DNA of 64,000 nt. Source: Myxocyprinus asiaticus. Lineage: Eukaryota > Chordata > Actinopteri > Cypriniformes > Catostomidae. Shown piece after piece: positions 48,816-61,800 of the stretch. The stretch covers positions 12,999,001-13,063,000 of the forward strand of contig NC_059382.1 of assembly GCF_019703515.2 (NCBI RefSeq). The letters are read 5' to 3'. The notes below the pieces were generated by a model that searched no databases, was not told where the DNA came from, and saw only the letters and a list, made by a program, of their open reading frames with translations. The position numbers and the translations under genes were made by a program. Position 1 is the first letter of the stretch; every line of letters starts with the position of its first letter.

Positions 48816-49352
48816 TTTATTTCCAGGTTTAATTTATATTTTGAATTGACTCAGATTTTTGAACCCCACAATGTGGGTTCATGTTTTCTCTTTTAATCGT
48901 TTAATGTAATTTTGAATGTCCATGGTTTAAGGAGGGTGTACCTGTATGCTGGGTTGGAAATCTCAAGGATTAATAGTGGTGTTTTTCTTATTGCAATACA
49001 TGTTGTTCTGAAAGCAAAAAGAAACAAATGAAACAGCAGTCTGGCCAAAGCAATTAACAGAACGTGAAGTGCTACCTGCTCGTGATGCGCAAATGGCATG
49101 CACGCACTGCACGAGTCTGTTGGGTATACTGCAGTCTCGTTACATTTTAACTTTTTGTTTAGCCTCCCATTCAGCTCATAAAAACACGCTGCATGATCAT
49201 GAGGAAGAATTACATCAAGATGTAGATTGGAATGCATCTGCGGAATTTATATAAATAAAATAGTCTATTCCTCTCTCGCTGTTGCTGGTGTGCCATTGAT
49301 TACCCCTCCGCGTGCCAGTGCTGGCACATGTGCCATAGGTTGCCGACCCCTG
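48816..49352 (+). mobile_element. Truncated hAT copy (GGTTGCCGACCCCTG end)
   Basis: The right end AGGTTGCCGACCCCTG is intact. The sequence matches the right half of the element at 56818-58026, starting at ACTTTATTTCCAGGTTTAAT. The left half is missing. Confidence 0.75.
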
Positions 49353-49845
49353 ACTTTGCTAGTGTCTCTTTACATTTGTTTTTGTGACATTACAGATTTT
49401 AGCCAGCAGGAGGTGGCAAAAAACCATTTTTGTGTATAAAATGAGCCCGTTCAGGTGATGTGCACTCAGTCAGCGTCAGTCAGTGTTTTCATTCACCAGC
49501 ACTATGTGATTGCTTGGATTACTACTACACTACTAAAGCCAGAAAATAGCTTTAAACGGCTTTAAACTAACAACTTCAGCATTAAGGCTCATCACAGCTG
49601 AGAGACACAACAGATGGATTAATTACACAAACTCAAGGCGCTTACCTCCTTACCGGAGTTTCCACATTGGAGAGGACATACTGTTCAAAATGGCGGAGGA
49701 GATTGCGGTTTCTATTGTGAATGACTCTTGCGCACGGCTACCGCGAAATAGGGAGGAATACCCCACTCGGATGGCTATTTCTTCACAGAGAAAATAGGAT
49801 GCATCTGACCAAAATGGTATTATCTTCAGAAAACTGTCGCACATG

Positions 49846-49906
<61 letters not shown>

Positions 49907-50025
49907 CCACCAAGCCATGATACTAGTTCTAAAGTGACATTTTTGAGAGGCTTGGCACATCATTTGGTTTGAACCAGTTTTTCCTCATTTTTTTAAAATT
50001 TACTTGATCATTGAACTGTTGAATA
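49353..50025 (+). other. Unassigned segment with (CT)n(CA)n tract
   Basis: 49440-49850 is more GC-rich than its surroundings. It includes a 35-codon frame opening ATGGCGGAGGAGATT at 49691, which I do not recognise. The (CT)n then (CA)n tract runs from about 49849 to 49907. It may be part of another repeat. Confidence 0.4.
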
Positions 50026-50166
50026 TAAGCAATATCACACTCGCAATCGTTCTATATGGCCCTGAATCAGCACTGCTGTGATTACCAATGGCACTCAGCC
50101 TACAGCCGAATCACAGCAGTGCTGATGTAGGGCCATATAACATGATTGCTTGTGTGATATTGCTTA
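50026..50166. mobile_element. Palindromic hairpin element, 141 bases
   Basis: TAAGCAATATCACAC at the left and GTGTGATATTGCTTA at the right open near-perfect arms of about 55-58 bases (inner ends AGCACTGCTGTGAT and ATCACAGCAGTGCT) around a loop of about 25 bases. It is followed at once by an AT repeat. It is a foldback MITE by structure. Confidence 0.75.
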
Positions 50167-50179
50167 AAAAAATAATATT

Positions 50180-50183
<4 letters not shown>

Positions 50184-50246
<63 letters not shown>
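50184..50246. repeat. (TA)n microsatellite
   Basis: About 30 TA units. Confidence 0.95.
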
Positions 50247-50254
<8 letters not shown>

Positions 50255-50302
50255 CATATACACACACTGTATATATACAGTATGCTGTACATAGATATAA
50301 AT

Positions 50303-50661
50303 TAAGGCTGTCAAATTTAACGTTAATTCAGTGTGATTAATTATACAAATATATGTTTAAAAAAGTGCAATTAATCAAAAGTTTAGAAAAATAAACCGTA
50401 TATTGACTATATTGTCTAATATATATTGTCTAATCAATGCTTGTCTGCCACAAAAATGTAGGACTAATGTCTTTGAATTATCTGAATTATTATTTTTATT
50501 GATTAAACATGAAAGGTATAATCATTTTAATCATTGTATATTGTATATTGAATTCTTTATTTGCGGGCCTTTTTCAGCAAATATTGATATGTTATTAATT
50601 CGCTTAATCAGCATATCATGTAATTAATTCAGTTAAACATTTTAATAGATTGACAGCCCTA
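50303..50661. mobile_element. Short hAT-type MITE (TAGGGCTGTCAA family)
   Basis: TAAGGCTGTCAAATTTAACG at the left mirrors TAGATTGACAGCCCTA at the right. Flanks ATATAAAT (50295-50302) and ATATCAAT (50662-50669) match at 7 of 8 bases. 359 bases, non-coding. Confidence 0.72.
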
Positions 50662-51079
50662 ATATCAATATAACATTAATATAACATTAATACATATCAA
50701 TATAAGATAGTTATATAGATGTATATTAACATATTTATTAATTTATTAATGTTAATTTTTAATATTAATATGTCAAACATGTTAAACTCTAGAATTTAGA
50801 TTTTTAGAAAGGTTTCATGCTCTTAGCAGCCAATAATTCAGCACTTAAAGCATACTCTGGTCATTTATTTTTAAAATAGGATTAGCAAAATAAAACAGTT
50901 TATGGTCATAATAATAAAAATAAAATTAAAAAAACGATTACCCACTGTGGTTTTTGATTGGACATATGGCCTTTGACGTCAACAACAAAATTAAGGGGAA
51001 ATGTATTCTTCTCCCTTTTAAAAGTTGATCATTATATTTATTTGGCCATACTAACTATACATAATTATATGGTGAGTTG

Positions 51080-52079
51080 TAGGGGTGGAAAAATGCTGGT
51101 ACATTGATCTATCAAAGAAATTTTGATGCATCGATTACGAAATTTAAGAATCAACTAACATTATATATTAATACCCAACGTGTCCATCTTATATTACACG
51201 AACCTTCTCACAACAGACACAGAGCGGCGCACGCGAGATTAAAGGGAAAGAAAGCGCGCTTTGAAATAAAGAAAGTTTATGCAGCCAGGTTCACCCCACG
51301 AACCTACATAAGATAAAATTAATGGATGGATGAATGGATGGATAGATAGACAGATAGATGAATACTGCCGAGTTCGGCTTTCTGTGTCATTATTCAAAAC
51401 TGTTTGCATCCATATGACCAACGTAAGTTCATTGTTGTTGCCTTCTTACCGATTATGATATATACTATGTTAATATACCTTTTGTATCTCCATAAAATGT
51501 GTAATTTCTCCATAAAACAGTTTAACCAGAAATAGAACTTGGCTTAAATAAATGTGATTGGTGGGCAGACATTGGCTTGAACAAAAACACTCACTCGTTA
51601 ATTAATTCTCTTTATAGTGAATGCTACAGTATAGGGAGCTATCTGAGACTGTTCTGAAGGGAACTAACCAGTTGATTTCAGTCACCTGTGATTGGTCAAT
51701 GACACGCGGCTGTCGCGAAAAGATTAAAAAAAATTATCTTTCGCAGTGTGCCGCAAACAGTCCTGCATGAAAATGCGATTGAATTCTCGTGGATGGACTT
51801 AACAAGCAGAGGCGTCTCTGCCTGGTGCCTTTTTCCCTATTCCAAAATGATTAGGGAACTCATGGTTACTACATCCTGTGTTAACGCCTTTACATGCTAC
51901 TAATAGACAGTTTTTCATTCTATGCTGAGCCTGCTCAATTAAAACCTGGATCGTATCTGCCTGAAAATGACATTTCATCTGTAATTACTAGTTTTAGATT
52001 TCAGATTTCACGATTCATCATAATTGTTAGGTAGGGAATCATAATTGAATCGTTGTCAGAGCGAATCGTCACACCACTA
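51080..52079. mobile_element. Non-autonomous hAT element, 1.0 kb
   Basis: TAGGGGTGG at the left and CACACCACTA at the right are short inverted ends. GTGAGTTG (51072-51079) and GTTAGTTG (52080-52087) match at 7 of 8 bases. It sits within the right part of the old hAT element and carries no transposase. Confidence 0.7.
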
Positions 52080-52192
52080 GTTAGTTGCATTTTATTATTT
52101 GCATTTAGCATTGTTTTCCCCTGCTGTCTACAATCAGACCTGCAAACTGGTGACCCAATTTTGGGATGCAGCCCACCAGTTGAGAACCACTG

Positions 52193-53290
52193 CACTAGAT
52201 AACTCTATTTGTTTTCTTAATAACTTTAATATCTTAAGTTACAATTTGCAGCTAGTACAGAATCTACACCAATTCTATCAATCTTTGGTCATAAGAAATG
52301 AACCAAAAATGCTGTGTGACTTGTTATTATAGGTTTAAAGGTGTGACTTTTTCTGCTCACCCACTTCTTACCTGACATTCCTGTGTCCCTAATTTGGCTT
52401 TAGTAGAGCCCTTTGTGGCTGTTTGAGCTTTTCTCTGGGGATCTCATTGTGAATAGGCTGCCTAGCAGCTTGTATGCAGTCCAGGTATTTCTCTCCACAC
52501 GGAGGCCTGCTAGTCCTCATTACCAAAGGAGACGGCATTCCAAATCGATTTAGCTCATTTGCTCCCCAAGCTTAAAAACCTCAAGAGTCAGCCTCAGTAT
52601 AAATGAGCCCTTAGTGCAGCTCTAAGTTTTAGTTCTTTACTCTTGCATTATGGATTAAAGGAGAGGTCTGCAGTATTGCATGTCATCCCAGAAGACTCAG
52701 TGACAAAATAGTAGCAGTCACTCCAAGAGTTTAGTGGGGAAACAAAAAGACATGAACAGAGTGGAAAGTGTTCAGTTTAGTTTTGCAAAGCCAAGAATTC
52801 AGCACCATGGACAGCTCCTGGCAGGGTCACGCTCATAGAGGGAGAAATGGAAGAGGCAACTTTGCAGAAAATTGCGAAGACTGCACAACACTCAATAAGC
52901 TGTGAACTGAAGCTTTCGATTTGGGATAGTAATAACAATAGGCTGAAAGTGCAGAAAGATGACCAAGGCATTTATCTTCCTTCCTGTGTGCACCCATTTC
53001 TTTCAAAGGAGACTCTTTTTTTTTAGCAGAACTTTTGTCTGGATTGAAGCTTGACCTCTCCTTTACCACACATACTCACTACCACATTCTCCATCTGGTG
53101 GATTAACCTTTTCGCATATCAGTTTCTCCAGTACTGAAGGACAACCCAGCGTGAGTTCTTTGATGCGCACTGTAAAAACAAAACAAAAAACAAACAAAAA
53201 AAAAAATCTTACCTTACACTTTACAGCAGATGCACTGGAGGACAGATTGTATCACAGCAGGTGCACTGAAGGTCAGGTTATATGTTATGT
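52193..53290. other. Intergenic, no gene recognised
   Basis: Sequence between the nested transposon block and the LINE 3' end. No feature could be supported apart from short A runs near 53190. Confidence 0.45.
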
Positions 53291-56200
53291 TTTTAGTTCA
53301 AGTTCAAGTGTTTTTTTTTATTGTTGTTCAACCATATACAGTTAGTACAGTACACAGCGAAACGAGACAATGTTCCTCCAGGGCCATGGTGCTACATAAA
53401 ACAACACAGGACAAACACAGAACCACATGAGACTACACAGACTGAATAAGACCTACACATTCCTACATAAAGTGCATGTGCAAACGTGTGCAAAAAGTAC
53501 AGTACAGTACAATAATTACTAAAAAGGAAACAGGACAATAGGCACACTAAGAGACAGTGAGAGACAGTGCAGTGCCGACCAGTACACATTTCTAATCTGA
53601 GTAGTGCAAAAAGATGACACTTTCTAAAAATGCAGAATGTAAACATAACATACTATGAAATAGTGTTCTATGGACATAGCAGTTATTGAGGTAGCAGCCA
53701 GGTATAAAGTGACAATGAATTAAGTGCAACTCTGGACATGTGCAAAAGTTGGATGGTGTACAGGTGTTTGTGTGTGTGTGTGTGTGTGTGTGTCAGTCCA
53801 GTCTCTGAGTATTGAGGAGTCTGATGGCTTGGGGGAAGAAACTGTTACACAGTCTGGCCGTGAGGGCCCGAATGCTTCGGTACCTCTTGCCAGACGGCAG
53901 GAGGGTGAAGAGTTTGTGTGAGGGGTGTGTGGGGTCATCCACAATGCTGGTTGCTTTGCGAATGCAGCGCGTGGTGTAAATGTCTTTGATGGAGGGAAGA
54001 GAGACCCCGATGAGCTTTTCAGCTGTCCTCACTATCCTCAGCAGGGCTTTGTGGTCCAAAACGGTGCAAGTCCCAAACCAGGCAGTGATGCAGCTGCTCA
54101 GAATGCTCTCAATAGTCCCTCTATAGAATGTGGTGAGGATGGGGGGTGGGAGATGTGCTTTTCTCAGCCTTCGAAGAAAGTAGAGACGCTGTTGGGCTTT
54201 CTTGGTAATGGAGCTGGTGTTGAGGGACCAGGTGAGGTTCTCCGCCAGGTGAACACCAAGGAATTTGGTGCTCTTGACGATCTCCACAGAGGAGCCGTCG
54301 ATGTTCATTGGAGAGTGGTCACTCTGTGCTCTCCTGAAGTCAATAAACAATCTATTTTGTTTTGTCCACATTCAGAGACAGGTTGTTGGCTCTGCACCAG
54401 TCCGTCAGCCACTGCACTTCCTCTCTGTATGCTGACTCATTGTTCTTGCTGATTAGACTGACCATGGTTGTGTCATCGGCGAACTTGATGATGTGGTTCG
54501 AGCTGTGCATTGCTGCACAGTCGTGAGTCAGCAAAGTGAACAGCAGTGGACTGAGCACACAGCCGTGGGGGGCCCCAGTGCTCAGTGTGGTGGCGGTGGA
54601 GATGCTGTTCCCGATCTGGACTGACTGAGGTCTCCCAGTCAGGAAGTCCAGGATCCACTTGCAGATGGAGGTGTCCAGGCCCAGCAGGTTCAGCTTTCCA
54701 ATCAGATGCTGAGGAATGATTGTGTTGAATGCTGAGCTGAAGTCTATGAACAGCATTCGAACTTATGAGTCCTTTTTATCCAAGTGGGTGAGGGCCAGAT
54801 GGAGGGTGGTGGCGATGGCATCGTCTGTTGAACGGTTGGGACGATACGCAAACTGCAGTGGGTCTAGTAAGGGGGGCAGCTTGGTCTTGATGTTCCTCAT
54901 GACGAGCCTCTCGAAGCACTTCATGATGATGGGTGTGAGTGCGATGGGACGGTAGTCATTGAGGCAGGACACCGAAGACTTCTTCGGCACGGGGACGATG
55001 GTGGTGGCCTTGAAGCACATTGGAACGATGGCGCTGCTCAGAGAGATGTTGAAGATGTCGGTAAGAACATCTGCCAACTGGTCTGTTCATCCTCTGAGCA
55101 CTCTTCCAGGAATGTTGTCTGGTCCAGCAGCCTTCTGTGGGTTGACTCTACGTAAAGTTTTCCTCACATCAGCCATGGTAAGACATAGAACCTGGTCGTT
55201 GGGAGGAGGGGTGGTCTTCCTCGCTGCCACGTCGTTCTGCGCCTCAAACCTAGCGTAGATGTTGTCCTGTAGTTGGTGATGGCCTGGATGCCCTGCCACA
55301 TGCACCGCGTGTCGCCGCTGTCCTGGAAGTGACTGTGGATTCTCAGGGCATGTGCGCGCTTTGCCTCTCTGATGGCCCGGGACAGTTTGGACCTCGCTGT
55401 TCTTAGGGCCGCCTTGTCGCCTGCTCTAAAGGCGGAGTCCAGGGTCCTCAGCAGCGCACACACACCTCCACAGTCATCCACGGCTTCTGGTTGGAGCGTG
55501 TGGTGATGGTTTTGGAGAAAGTGACATCATCAATGCACTTGCTGATGTAGCTGGTCACTGATGCTGTGTATTCCTCCAAGTTGGTAGAGTCACCATATGT
55601 TGCAGCCTCCCTGAACATGTGCCAGTCAGTATACTCAAAACAGTCCTGAAGAGCAGAGATGGCTCCTGCTGGCCAGGTTTTCACCTGCTTCAGAAGCGGT
55701 TTTGTGCGCCTGATGAGCGGTCTGTATGCTGGGATTAGCATAACTGAGATGTGGTCTGAGTAGCCGAGGTGGGGGCGGGGCTCCACCCAGTACATGCCTG
55801 GGATGTTTGTGTAAACAAGATCCAGCGTGTTCGCCCCTCTCGTTGCAAAGTCCACATACTGATGGAATTTAGGGATCACTGTCTTGAGATTTGCATGGTT
55901 GAAATCTCCGGTGACAATAAACAGTCCGTCAGGGTGAGCATTCTGCAGTTCGCTAATAGCCCCATACATTTCACAGAGCACTTCCTTAGCATTAGCACAG
56001 GGGGGAATGTAAACTCCGGTTATAATGGCAGTGGTGAATTCCCGTGGTAAATAAAAAGATCTGCATCTAACAATCACAAACTCCACCAGCAATGAGCAGT
56101 AGCTAGAGACTAGAATAGAGTTCTTGCACCATTCCGTGTTGATGTAAACACACAAGCCACCACCGCGAGTCTTACCACACAGAGCTGCATTTATGTCGGC

Positions 56201-56690
56201 ACGAAACGAGGCGAGCCTGTCTAGCTGAATGGTGGCGTCCGGAACTCTGTCGCTGAGCCACGTCTCCATGAAAACAAAGACACAGCAGTCTCTAAACTCA
56301 CGCCGCGTAGTCTGCTGGAGTCGGATGTAGTTCAGTTTATTGTCCAGGGAGCAAACATTTGAGAGCAGGATAGACAGGAGAGCCGGCCGGCTAGGGTTTA
56401 TTTTTAGCCTAGCATGGACCCCCGCCCTCTTGCCGCACTTCCGCTTCCTCGCACACCGCTTACGACGTCCCCTCCCCCGGCCACCGGCATCAGGCGATGC
56501 CGAGGACTGGAGGCCTGGTCTCCGCAGCAAGCCGAGGTTGCGTAGCTTCTCCTGCAGGTCATCATGCAGCTTGGTTGTTGCATGATTCTTGTATTTGAGC
56601 AGTGTCTGGCGACGGTAAACACGAACACCGGTTGCTCCGATGTCCATGTGCCGTAAAAGTCGGGCTAAGAAACAAAACATAGCACCTTTT
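53291..56690 (-). mobile_element. L2/CR1-type LINE, near full length, inactive
   Basis: Read on the minus strand, a frame from 56680 gives an apurinic-type endonuclease ([39 protein letters not shown]). The reverse transcriptase follows: [32 protein letters not shown], and FADDTTM at 54483-54463. The C-terminal LLPSGKRYRSIRALTARL and NSFFPQAIRLLN end near 53800. The 3' UTR ends in a short GAACTT repeat at 53291-53303 rather than poly(A). Frames change near 55460, 55290 and 54360, with in-frame stops at 55087-55089 and 54763-54765, so it cannot make ORF2. A (GT)n tract lies at 53766-53792 in the 3' UTR. Confidence 0.88.
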
Positions 56691-56817
56691 TTACATGCAA
56701 TGCTCTATGGGAATTTGAGTTCATCACAGAAGCATATAAGGTTCTAATAATCGAGCCGTTCCACTCAGCCCCGGAAGTGGTGAGAATAAGTTACAGAAAG
56801 AATGGAAGAAGCTATAA
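56691..56817. other. Spacer between LINE and hAT element
   Basis: 127 bases with no recognised content. Its right end carries the left target-duplication copy AGCTATAA. Confidence 0.5.
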
Positions 56818-58026
56818 CAGTGGTCGGCAACCTTTTTGACATGGAGTGCCATTTTTTTTTTTCCTGGTCAATGGCTGTGCCAACAACACCCCCCCCCCCC
56901 CCCCCCACCCAACAATGCAAATGTATGCGATTTTCCCTTTGTGAAAATTTTTCTATTTTGTAGTTTTCTAATTTAATTGTTTATTTTTCATTACAAATGA
57001 TATTAAACAGTTTGAGTGAAAACCCGATGATTATGATATAATCATGATCCTGCATGTGAATTTTCAGAGCATCTAAATGCTTTAATGAAAGAAAACCTGT
57101 CCTTTTGTGTTATGAGTTAACAAAGTTAATGTCACAAATTTGCTTATTTGATTACTGATCACGAAATTGTGTGGAATCTTAAATATTTCTTATATTATGT
57201 AACTGTAATCATTTAATCACTAGCACGCAAGCAACAGCAAGAGAGAAGCAGGCTATTTTATTTATATGACGTTTTTCGCGCCTGCATTCCAATCTACATC
57301 TTGATGTAGCCTAATCCTTCCTCAAGATCACGCAGCGTGTTTTCATCAGCTGAATGTGAAACTAAACACTATTAAAGTGTAACGAGACTCGCGCTGCGTG
57401 TGCAAGCCATTCGCGCCTCACAAACCGATCAACTATTTAGCCCTTTTCAGTGAGTCGCACCTGCAAAATCCTAAAACTTTATTTCCAGGTTTAATTTATA
57501 TTTTGAATAGACTGAGATTTTTGACTCAGGTTTTTTCTTTTAATCGTTTAATGTAATTTTGAATGTTCATGGTTTAAGGAGGGTGTACCTGTATGCTGGA
57601 TTGGAAATCTCAAGGATTAATAGTGGTGTTTTTCTTATTGCATTACGTGTTGTTCTGAAAGCAAAAAGAAACAAATGAAACACGGAATGTAGGCTGTCAT
57701 CTGCGCACTCTGACCGAAGCAAAGCGGGCGCGTTTATTCGTGCGATTAGCAGAAAGTGAAGCGCTACCTGCTTATTATGCGCAAATTGCTTGCACGCACT
57801 GCACGAGTCTGTTGGGTATACTGCAGTCTCGTCACATTTTAACTTTTTGTTTAGCCTCCCATTCAGCTCATAAAAACACGCTGCGTGACCACGAGGAAGG
57901 ATTACATCAAGATGTAGATTGGAATGCAGGTGCGGAATTTATATAAATAATATAGTCTATTCCTCTCTCGCCGTTGCTGGCGTGCCAGTGATTACCCCTC
58001 CGCGTGCCAATGGTTGCCGACCCCTG
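56818..58026 (+). mobile_element. Non-autonomous hAT element (CAGTGGTCGGCAACC ends)
   Basis: CAGTGGTCGGCAACC at the left mirrors GGTTGCCGACCCCTG at the right, 14 of 15 bases. Flanks AGCTATAA (56810-56817) and CGCTATAA (58027-58034) match at 7 of 8. 1209 bases without transposase; a C run is at 56888-56906. A truncated relative is at 48816-49352. Confidence 0.85.
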
Positions 58027-58034
58027 CGCTATAA

Positions 58035-58850
58035 AGTGCATTTGAACAGCAGTGAAACACTTTCTTATGGTGTGTTACATTCATACAAGCAGACAGAGAA
58101 GTAAGTTTGAAGTAAGTTTGGAGCAAAAGAAATAGAAATAATCCTTGTGTAAATTGTCAGATTTACACTAAGCTAAAATGCTATTTCTAGCCATTTTACA
58201 TGCACGTTACCAGGCAGGATATTTTTTTATCAAGAAAATTCACGTTGGATCATCATTTCTTTTTTTCTAGTAAGACCTTTGATATTATGGCAAAAATCAT
58301 ATTCTTGATAATAATTTTGTATTGTTTTCCTGTAAAAATATCTACAAATCCTTAAAACAAGATCAGTTTGATTTATCTTGTTTTAGAAACAACACTGCAG
58401 AAGATATTTAGGTTTTTCAGAGAATGTATTTTTAACATGTGTATTTTGTCTTACTGTTCTGGCAGAGTTTTTAAAGTCAAAACAAGTGAAAAAATCTACC
58501 AGTGCTGAAGAAGTAATCCAAAGTATTTAGAATACGTTACTGACCTTGAGTAATCTAGCGGAATACGCTACAAATTACATTTTACAGCATGTATTCTGTA
58601 ATCTGTAGTGGAATACATTTCAAAAGTAACCCTCCCAACCCTGTATGTATAAGTGTTTTCCATCGAAAAGACTAAATATTAAATGAAACAAATGACAATA
58701 AAATGCAAAGTAATCTTTTCAGTAATCAAAATACTTTTTGAATGTAACTGTATTCTAAATACCAATGATTTAAATTGTAACTGTAGTGGAATACAGTTAC
58801 TTATATTTTGTATTTTAAATACATAATCCCATTACATGTATTCTGTGACT
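58035..58850. mobile_element. Two joined fragments of the copy A/B hAT family
   Basis: 58035-58644 matches the right three quarters of copy B (22962-23809) and ends CCTCCCAACCCTG. From 58645 the sequence changes orientation and matches the last 210 bases of copy A (17729-18575), stopping at GTGACTCCAACC without its final bases. The order and orientation cannot come from a single intact copy. Confidence 0.75.
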
Positions 58851-61800
58851 CCAACCATGAGGGTAGGATATATTAGCGATCCAGTGAGAGCTTATGTAAA
58901 TGCATCTTTGAGATGCTATAACTGTCAGAGATATGGACACATTGTAAAGGTTTGCAGGTCCAAAAAGAGATGTGCACATTGTGGAGAAGAGCATAATTAC
59001 GGAAAATGCGAAGAGGGTGTTGAAGCTGTCGTAATTGTGGTGGAGCACATTGTGTTGCTTATGGAGGATGTGAGGTCAGAGAGCAGTTAAAGAGCAGAAG
59101 GAGAGGGAGAAAAATAATTTGTCATATGCAGAGGCAGTGAGAGCAGTGAAGTTAAGGAGGAACGAAAAGGTAAATGGAGAAAGGGAAGTGAATATATTTG
59201 GAATTGAAGAATTAAGAACAGCAGAGGGAAGTAGGATTATGGATGAGACAATGATTGTGAACAAGAAGAATTTCTTGATGTTTATGGCAGAAGTTATTAT
59301 TTGCACAGCACAGACAGAAAGAAGGTCGGAAAAGATACAGATTATAGTGAGAGCAGCTGAGAGTTTTTTTGGTGTAAAAGGGCTGACATGGAAAACAGTT
59401 AGAGATGGTCTAACAGCGGATTCACAGCCAAGTCAAGAAGTATGGTGTGGATGTTAATTGTAATGATGATAATCCTACAATGGAATGCCAGAAGCCTTGT
59501 GGGTAATGGATTGGAATTTAAAGGAAATGTGAATCAGATGGAAAAGAAACCTGATGTGATATGTATACAGAAGTCATGGCTCAAGCCTAGGTTTGATTTT
59601 GTACTTAGGGGGTATACAGCTGAGAGAATGGATCGGGTGGTGGGCAATGGTGGAGGGTGTGTTATTTTCATAAAATAAGGAATACTTTACAGGGTGGTGG
59701 GGAAGGGAAACATAATGGAGTATGTGGTGGTTGAGGTATGGGAAGAAGATAAGAGTTATGTTATAATACATTTCTATAATCCATGTCAAAGGCTGGTTTC
59801 AATGCTCATAGCACTTTATGGGGTGGGGACAGAGTGGATGTAAATGGGCAGGTAATTGAAGAATTGATGGAAATGAAAAATTTGGTGTGTCTTAATGATG
59901 GGGGCTGTACGAGGATGGAGGTGTCTTCAGGACAAGAGTCAGCTTTGGATTTAAAGCTGCCACCTGATTTGTTAGGAGGGATAGCTAGTTGGAAGGTTCT
60001 AAGGAAATGAACAGTGGGTATTGACCATTATCCAATACTGATTGCTATTTTAAGTAATGTAGGAACAAGAATGAAAGGTGGGGGAATGACAGGGAAATGG
60101 GTATATGAGAAGGCTAACTGGGCAGAGTTTTAAAAAATGTGTGAAGGATTAAAAATGGTGGATGTTATAGACAATGATAATATTGAGAATATCAATAAAA
60201 AGATAGTTACAGCTATACAGATCACTGCAGAAGAGTATATTCCCAGGAGTAAAGGAAGAAGCAAAGTGAAAATGATTCCCTGGTGGAATGAAAACTGTGA
60301 CAAAGCAATAAAATAGAAAAGGAAAGCGTTTAGGAGAGTAAGAAGAACTCTTAATTAACAAGATTTGATGGAATATAAACTAGCTCAAGCAAGAGTCAAG
60401 AAGATAGTAAGAGTTAAAACAAATTTATTGGAGAAATTTCTGTAATAAAATAGGAAAGAGTACTCCAGTAGAGGAAGTATGATTAAGAAAATGAATGGGA
60501 TACAAAAGGAATTTGAGTACCCTGTCTTGAGTATGGGTGAGGAGTTAGCAGTAAATAATGTGGATAAAGCAGAAATGTTTAGAAGGACATTCATAAAAGT
60601 GAATAGTTCAGAGAATCTGACTGAAGAGAGTAGGAGAATAAGGGAAGACACACTTAAAAAACACTCACACTTAATGGATAAGAGAGGAGTAATGGGTAAT
60701 ATGTTGGATATCCCATTTGGAATGCCTGAATTAAAATGAGCTTTAAGGAGAATGAAAATGCCAACTCCTGGTCAGGATGGAATTAGTTATAACATGTTGA
60801 AACATTTCACCGATAATGCATTGGAGGTGATTTTAGCATTTTTTAATAAGATATGGATGGCGGGGACTTTACCCAAAAGGTGGAAGGAAGCACTGGTACT
60901 GCAAATAAGGAAGCCGGGGAAAGATCCATGTATACCTCTAAATTACAGATCTATAGCTCTTACTTCTCATTTGTGTAAATTAATGGAAAGAATTACAATG
61001 GATAGACTGATGTACCATCTGGAAAAAGGGGGAAAGTTTTCATTTGATCAGATTGGATTTTGGAGTGGAAGAGGAGCCTGTTATGTGTCTAGAGGCAGAT
61101 ATTAAGAAAGCATTTATAAATAAAGAGTATGTGGTTGCAGTATTGTTTGATGTAGAAAAGGCATGTGACATGTTATGGAAAGAGGGATTGTTGGTGAAAC
61201 TGGAGCAGGGGGAATTAGGGATAGGGGGAAGGTTATATAACTGGATTCGAGATTTTCTTATACATAGATCAAAGTGAGAGTTGGGGAATCCATGTCATCT
61301 AGAAAAAGTCCTTTGCTGTTCATAATAATGATTAATGATGTGTTTGCAAAAGTGGATAAGAACATTGGCGGAGCACTGTTTGCAGATGATGGAGCACTTT
61401 GGTACAGGGGAAGGAACAACAAATATAAAATGCTGAAAATGCAAACAGCATTAAATGAAGTTGAGAAGTCATTTCTCAAGTGGGGATTTAAATTCTCAGT
61501 GGAGAAATCAAAGACCATCCTCTTCACTAACAAGAAAGTGGATAATTAATTAAAATTGAGATTATATAATAAGGTATTAGAAAGGGTCTTTACAATATGA
61601 TTCCTAGGAATGTGGTTGGATAGTAGGCTCACCTGGAGAGGACATATAGCGAAGATGAAAGAGAAATGTATGAAGGTTTTAAATATAATGAGATGTATGT
61701 CAGGACAGGAGTGGGGGGCAGACAGAGTGGCTTGCAGCCTCTTGATGCCATCTCAGAAAAATGCAGATATGTATCCACTTAGGCAGCTGGAACTAAACTG

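Larger units (their letters stand above)
48117..52192 (+). mobile_element. Old hAT element broken by five or more nested insertions
   Basis: The left end CATTGGTTCTAAACCGG and right end CCAGTTGAGAACCACTG belong to the same family as 29353-30325. Family-like internal blocks reappear at 48117-48210, 50805-51070 and 52080-52192, in order. Flanks CACAACAT and CACTAGAT match at 6 of 8 bases, as expected for an aged duplication. The intervening DNA is made of younger elements annotated separately. Confidence 0.65.

Noticed and set aside
50088..50314. Tyr/Ile-repeat open frames on both strands
   Set aside because: They are translations of the (TA)n microsatellite.
54959..55258. Plus-strand open frames opposite the L2/CR1 LINE
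   Set aside because: They are antisense shadows of the reverse transcriptase region, whose conserved motifs read on the minus strand.
58914..59011. Zinc knuckles as retroviral or endogenous-virus nucleocapsid
   Set aside because: They are followed by a LINE-type endonuclease, reverse transcriptase and RNase H in that order, with no protease, integrase or long terminal repeats.
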